From Haladaptatus sp. QDMS2 (GTDB taxonomy: Archaea; Halobacteriota; Halobacteria; Halobacteriales; Halococcaceae), in NCBI RefSeq assembly GCF_029338295.1, contig NZ_CP119791.1, positions 1,922,001 through 1,986,000 on the forward strand: 64,000 bases of DNA, in the 5' to 3' direction. The notes below the pieces were generated by a model. That model was not told the DNA's origin and ran no database searches. It saw only the letters and a program-made list of their open reading frames with translations. Of this stretch, positions 60,410 to 64,000 are shown piece by piece. Position 1 is the stretch's first letter, and every line of letters starts with the position of its first letter. The position numbers and the translations under genes are program-made.

Positions 60410-61582
60410 TTACTTCTCGATGATGCTCTCTTCTACAGCCTCGCCGAAGTGGCGAGCCGTGTCCTCATAGTAGATTTTCACCTCGTCGCCGACCGCGAGG
60501 TCCGTGACCGCCTTGCGGCCTTCGGCGGTGGCGACCTTGATGGTCTCTGCGTTCTGCAGGAGCGTCTCGATGCGGTCGCCGTTTTCTGTCTCGGCTTCGA
60601 CCCGGAACATCGGGCGCTTCTCGATTTTCGCCCGGCCGACGATGGCCTCGCGGGTGTGTCCCGCCGTATCGACGACCTGCACCTCGTCGCCGCTTTTGAG
60701 TTCCGCGAGGTACTTCGTGCCGCCGTCTGGCGTCCGGACGTAGGCGTGGACCGCCCCAGCGTTCACGCGGAACGGGCGAGAGGCGACGTACGGCGACTCT
60801 GCGGTCTCCGCGTGGACGAAAAAGAGGCCGCGGCTCATGCTGCCGACCAACATCCCCTCGTCGTGTTCGAACAGCGACCCCGTGTCGACGCAGACGCGGT
60901 CTGCGGACCCCGTCTGTTCGATGGCGGTGACGGTCGCCCACTGGAGGTCGAGCGACTCACGGGCGGCGTCGTCGCGCACTTCGACCGTGCGACGAATCTC
61001 GTCGGGGTCGTCGGTGTCGAGCAACACGGCGTCTGCGCCGAGTTCGAGCGTCTCGAAGGCCGTCTTCGCCTCTGCGGCTGTTTGGACGCCCGCGACGAGT
61101 TCCGTCTCCTCGCCGATGCGGGCGATGAGGTTTTCGAGCGGGATGATGGTCCAGTCCTCGCCGATGACGATGGTGTAGTCTGCGTCCTGGGCGGCGGCCT
61201 CGGCGAACGACTCGTAGTCCTTGTTCAGAATGCGGACGTACGCACCGTGAGCGCGGTCGTCGCTGCGCCGCAGTGTAGAGAGGTCAGCAGACCCGGAGAA
61301 GTCGTTTGGCAGGTCGACGGTTCCGTCACCTTCGCCTTCCTTGCCGACGATGGTCGCGTCGGGTAGGTCCTCGATGCCTTCGGGTTCTGCGTCCATGACG
61401 TGGACGTCGCCGTTTGTGAACGCCGCGACGTTCACCTGGCCGAGTTCGCGAACCTTCGCGACGTCTTCGCTGTCTACGAGTACCCAGTCGACGCCGGCCT
61501 CGAGCCCAGCGGTGATTCGTTTCCGGCGCGCCTCCCAGTCGCCGACGGTGTCGTCGGCTTTGAGCCAAACGGAGCGTGTCAT
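60410..61582 (-). CDS. 3-dehydroquinate synthase II (archaeal DHQ synthase)
   Basis: 390 residues. This is the archaeal DHQ synthase of the aspartate-semialdehyde-derived aromatic route, not bacterial AroB. The opening MTRSVWLKADDTVGDWEARRKRI and conserved FRVNAGAVHAYVRTPDGGTKYLAELKSGDEV are family features. It oxidatively deaminates and cyclises ADH to 3-dehydroquinate. The ATG at 61582 is preferred over an upstream start. It is downstream of the ADH synthase gene on the same strand with a 117-base gap. Confidence 0.95.
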   Translation of the reverse strand: MTRSVWLKADDTVGDWEARRKRITAGLEAGVDWVLVDSEDVAKVRELGQVNVAAFTNGDVHVMDAEPEGIEDLPDATIVGKEGEGDGTVDLPNDFSGSADLSTLRRSDDRAHGAYVRILNKDYESFAEAAAQDADYTIVIGEDWTIIPLENLIARIGEETELVAGVQTAAEAKTAFETLELGADAVLLDTDDPDEIRRTVEVRDDAARESLDLQWATVTAIEQTGSADRVCVDTGSLFEHDEGMLVGSMSRGLFFVHAETAESPYVASRPFRVNAGAVHAYVRTPDGGTKYLAELKSGDEVQVVDTAGHTREAIVGRAKIEKRPMFRVEAETENGDRIETLLQNAETIKVATAEGRKAVTDLAVGDEVKIYYEDTARHFGEAVEESIIEK

Positions 61583-61699
61583 ACTCTGACGCTCGCGGCG
61601 GGGATTCTTGAACGTGGCGGAAGTGGCCACTGTCTCCCCGCCGGCCGGTTTCGTGGCCGTCGCTGGAGAAGGCTGGAGACGTGATGAAACACCGCTTCG

Positions 61700-62494
61700 T
61701 CAGGCTTTAACGGCGAGGCCGGCGCGTTCGAGCGCGTCCGCGGCGGGTGCGTCGTTGTGTACCACGTCCGCGACGGCGCGGGCGATGGCCTCTGGGTTCT
61801 CGTGCTGGAAGATAGACCGACCCATTGAGACGCCGGCCGCGCCGCCGTCCATCGCGCCGCGGACCATCTCGATGGTTTCTAAATCAGTTCCTCTGGAGCC
61901 GCCGGCGATGACGACGGGGAGGCGGGTCGATTCGGTGACGTGACGGAAGCTTTCGGGGTCGCCCGAGTAGGCCGTCTTGATGATGTCCGCGCCGAGTTCT
62001 TCGCCGAAGCGGACGGCGTGGCCGAGGGCTTCTGCGTCGTGTTCGTCGATGCCGGGGCCGCGTGCGTAGGTCATCGCAAGGACAGGGATGCCGAGTCGGT
62101 CAGCCTCGGAGGTGACCCGTGCGAGGTCTTCCATCTGTTTCGGTTCGTGGTCTGACCCGACGTTGATGTGCAACGAGACGGCGTCAGCGCCGGCGCGAAC
62201 TGCGTCTTCGACGGTGCTCGTCATGCGTTTGTCGTTTTCGTCGGGACCGATTGTCGTAGAAGCGTTGAGGTGGACGACGTAGCCTTTGTCGTTCTTGTTC
62301 GCGTGGACGCGGGGGGCGATTCCCTTCTGGGTGAGGACGCAATCTGCGCCGCCGCGTGTCACCGCGTCGATGGTCGATTCGATGTCTTTGAGGCCCTGTA
62401 CGGCCCCGAGTGTAATGCCGTGGTCCATAGGGACGATGACGTATCGACCCCGTGTGCCGATTCGCTCGAGACGAGCTGTTTTTCCGATACTCAT
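61700..62494 (-). CDS. 2-amino-3,7-dideoxy-D-threo-hept-6-ulosonate (ADH) synthase
   Basis: 264 residues of the archaeal class I aldolase family. IVPMDHGITLGAVQGLKD, THE Schiff-base region and the phosphate-binding VVIAGGSRGTDLETIE and GAAGVSMGRSIFQHENP are present. In haloarchaea with the DHQ synthase II neighbour, this fructose-bisphosphate aldolase homologue acts as ADH synthase, joining a ketose phosphate to aspartate semialdehyde. Sequence alone cannot exclude a fructose-bisphosphate aldolase. It is 28 bases from trpA on the same strand. Confidence 0.9.
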   Translation of the reverse strand: MSIGKTARLERIGTRGRYVIVPMDHGITLGAVQGLKDIESTIDAVTRGGADCVLTQKGIAPRVHANKNDKGYVVHLNASTTIGPDENDKRMTSTVEDAVRAGADAVSLHINVGSDHEPKQMEDLARVTSEADRLGIPVLAMTYARGPGIDEHDAEALGHAVRFGEELGADIIKTAYSGDPESFRHVTESTRLPVVIAGGSRGTDLETIEMVRGAMDGGAAGVSMGRSIFQHENPEAIARAVADVVHNDAPAADALERAGLAVKA

Positions 62495-62522
62495 TGGTAT
62501 GTTAGTGTGTAGCAAGCGTTAT

Positions 62523-63335
62523 TTAAGTGCGTTCCGGTCGCGGCACACGTTGGGAGTATCCCGTCCGTGCGCCCTCGGCCAGTTCTGCCGCCTTCTGTTC
62601 CAGTTTCGTCGCCACTTCGTCCCCAGCGGCAATGAGGTCAACGAAGACGCTTCCGGCGACGACGCCGTCCGCGCCCGCGGCGACGATTTCGCGAGCGTGG
62701 TGACGCTCGCTCACCCCGAAGCCGACCGCCTTCGGCACGTCGTAGTCCGCGAGGCGGCCGAGACTGTCGTGGGTCTGCGAACTCACGTCCGCCTGCGCCC
62801 CGGTGGTCCCGAGGCGCGCCTGGACGTAGACGAATCCGGAGACCTGTTCCATCACCCGGTCGAGTCGGTCGCCCCGGGTCGTCGGCGCGACGATGAAGAT
62901 GAGGTCGAGGCCGAACTCGTCGCAGGCCGCCCGCAGGACGCCCGACTCCTCGACCGGGAGGTCCGGAACGATGAGGCCAGCGATGCCAGCCGCGGCGGCC
63001 GCCTCGACGAACGCGCGGACGGGCTCGTCGCCGAACTGGTAGATGAGGTTGTAGTAGGTCATGCAGACGATGGGCACGTCCACGTCGAGGTCGGCCACCA
63101 GGTCGAGGTACGACCGCGGCGTCATCCCCGCATCCAGCGACCGCTGGATAGCGTTTTGAATCGTCGGGCCGTCCGCGATTGGCTCCGAGAAGGGCAGGCC
63201 GAGTTCGATGACATCCGCCCCACCGCGGGCGAGCGCGCGGACCTGTTCTTTGGTCGCCGCCGCGTCCGGGTCGCCGGCGGTGATGTACGGCACGAGCCCG
63301 GGCCCCTCGCGGAAGGCGTCGCCAATCTCGCTCAT
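62523..63335 (-). CDS. trpA: Tryptophan synthase alpha chain
   Basis: 270 residues of the TrpA barrel. Conserved [12 protein letters not shown], the catalytic Glu in [20 protein letters not shown], Asp in [12 protein letters not shown], and the phosphate site [14 protein letters not shown] are in place. It cleaves indole-3-glycerol phosphate and channels indole to TrpB. Its ATG overlaps the trpB stop by four bases (ATGA), so the pair is coupled. Confidence 0.95.
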   Translation of the reverse strand: MSEIGDAFREGPGLVPYITAGDPDAAATKEQVRALARGGADVIELGLPFSEPIADGPTIQNAIQRSLDAGMTPRSYLDLVADLDVDVPIVCMTYYNLIYQFGDEPVRAFVEAAAAAGIAGLIVPDLPVEESGVLRAACDEFGLDLIFIVAPTTRGDRLDRVMEQVSGFVYVQARLGTTGAQADVSSQTHDSLGRLADYDVPKAVGFGVSERHHAREIVAAGADGVVAGSVFVDLIAAGDEVATKLEQKAAELAEGARTGYSQRVPRPERT

Positions 63336-64000
63336 TCGAACACCCCCATCTCCGGGGCGTTCGCAAGGTCACGCTGGGCAGTCTCCTCTAACACCGATTC
63401 TAAGTCCTTGTCGCCCCGGCCTGAGACGTTCACGATGACCGAGTCACCGAGGTCGTCTGCCGTTTCGAGGTAGGCGATGGCGTGGGCGGTTTCGAGGGCC
63501 GGAATGACGCCCTCCTCCTGGGAGAAGCGGTGGAACGCTTCGAGGGCGGCGTCGTCGGGGACCGTCACCGGCGTCACACGCCCGCTGTCGACGAGGTAGG
63601 CGAGTTCCGGGCCGACGCCGGCGTAGTCGAGGCCCGAACTGATGCTGTGGGATTCGAGAATCTGGCCGTCGCGCGACTGGAGCAGGCGAGTGCACGCGCC
63701 GTGGAGCACGCCGACAGACCCCGTCGAGAGCGACGCGGAGTTCGGGGCGACGCCTGCCTCTTCGTCCACGTCGAGGCTGGAGCCACCGGCTTCGACGGCG
63801 TAGAGGGATACGTTCTCGTCGGGGACGAAGTTGTGGAACGCGCCCATCGTGTTCGACCCGCCGCCAGCGCAGGCGACGACGCTGTCGGGCAGGCCACCGG
63901 TTTTCTCGCGAATTTGCTCGCGCGCCTCTTCGCTGATGACCGACTGGAAGTCACGGACCATCCGCGGGAAGGGGTGGGGACCGACCACCGAGCCGATGAC
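63332..64000 (-). CDS. trpB: Tryptophan synthase beta chain, partial (N-terminus outside window)
   Basis: The visible C-terminal 222 residues include [15 protein letters not shown] (PLP phosphate site), [14 protein letters not shown] and [15 protein letters not shown], diagnostic of TrpB. It condenses indole with serine. The upstream part, including the PLP lysine, is beyond the window's right edge; the frame is open to base 64000. It is the first gene before trpA in the trp operon. Confidence 0.93.
   Translation of the reverse strand, partial: VIGSVVGPHPFPRMVRDFQSVISEEAREQIREKTGGLPDSVVACAGGGSNTMGAFHNFVPDENVSLYAVEAGGSSLDVDEEAGVAPNSASLSTGSVGVLHGACTRLLQSRDGQILESHSISSGLDYAGVGPELAYLVDSGRVTPVTVPDDAALEAFHRFSQEEGVIPALETAHAIAYLETADDLGDSVIVNVSGRGDKDLESVLEETAQRDLANAPEMGVFE

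Noticed and set aside
1-64000. tRNA, rRNA, RNase P RNA, SRP RNA, CRISPR arrays, insertion sequences or prophage
   Set aside because: Scanned by eye for GAGGAAAGTCC, T-loop words, spaced direct repeats and transposase motifs; none was convincing.

Overview
This window is a stretch of haloarchaeal (class Halobacteria) chromosome. The DNA is GC-rich with GC-ending codons and the proteins are strongly acidic. Many starts sit about 25-35 bases downstream of an archaeal TATA box with no leader. The gene set is archaeal: TFB, Spt5, SecE, DtdA, NreA, the ADH-synthase/DHQ-synthase II route to aromatics, FtsZ1 and CetZ. Many small zinc-ribbon proteins and haloarchaea-only DUFs are present. The gene order from ftsZ1 through cetZ, a HVO_0758-type zinc finger, the AglD-like transferase, the CTAG-type methylase and trpAB recalls, from memory, the Haloferax volcanii HVO_0717 to HVO_0798 interval. 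The genus cannot be fixed from this sequence. I saw no insertion sequence, prophage, CRISPR array, rRNA or tRNA.

Layout. 1-4200: partial MaoC dehydratase, a DsbA-like lipoprotein with DsbB, a small transporter, a GYD protein, endonuclease III, DUF371 and two small zinc proteins. 4200-4766 is the only gap over 300 bases. It carries a candidate structured RNA and a hairpin-rich leader before a COG1340 coiled-coil protein. 5.8-10.7 kb: SppA, DUF373, Dph6, a nucleotidyltransferase, an HTH/zinc protein and a Rieske protein. 10.7-15.2 kb: pabBAC, an HhH protein and aroE. 15.2-22.8 kb: Ca/Na exchanger, DtdA, FtsZ1, a DUF1724-type regulator, SecE-Spt5, a PHP protein and CinA.

22.8-37.7 kb: aminotransferase, Get3-like ATPase, SDR, endonuclease V with a rhomboid protease, a DUF5788-PolX-Mut7C operon, several DUF genes, NreA, TFB, RNase HI, a PadR regulator and pyrophosphatase. 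37.8-48.9 kb: phosphatase-family enzyme, CetZ, an apparent chimera of two pilus-locus proteins, DUF5791, epimerase, DHH protein, aldo/keto reductase, MFS carrier, GpgS-like glycosyltransferase and Nudix hydrolase. 49-64 kb: hydrolase, DUF7388-like protein, FAD oxidase, Hsp20 with a zinc ribbon, COG1031 radical SAM enzyme, AglD-like glycosyltransferase, ITPase, a second TFB, N4-cytosine methylase, and the aromatic genes aroD, DHQ synthase II, ADH synthase, trpA and partial trpB.

Shared themes. Chorismate chemistry recurs: aroD, DHQ synthase II and ADH synthase supply dehydroquinate and dehydroshikimate, AroE follows, and pabABC and trpAB use the products. DNA repair is dense: Nth, EndoV, PolX, NreA, RNase HI and Mut7C. 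Most of the window is conserved core. The least ordinary items are the CetZ-adjacent fused relic, the 4.2-4.8 kb structured non-coding region, the dyads at the ftsZ1 and padR promoters, and the scarcity of CTAG alongside a CTAG-type methylase.
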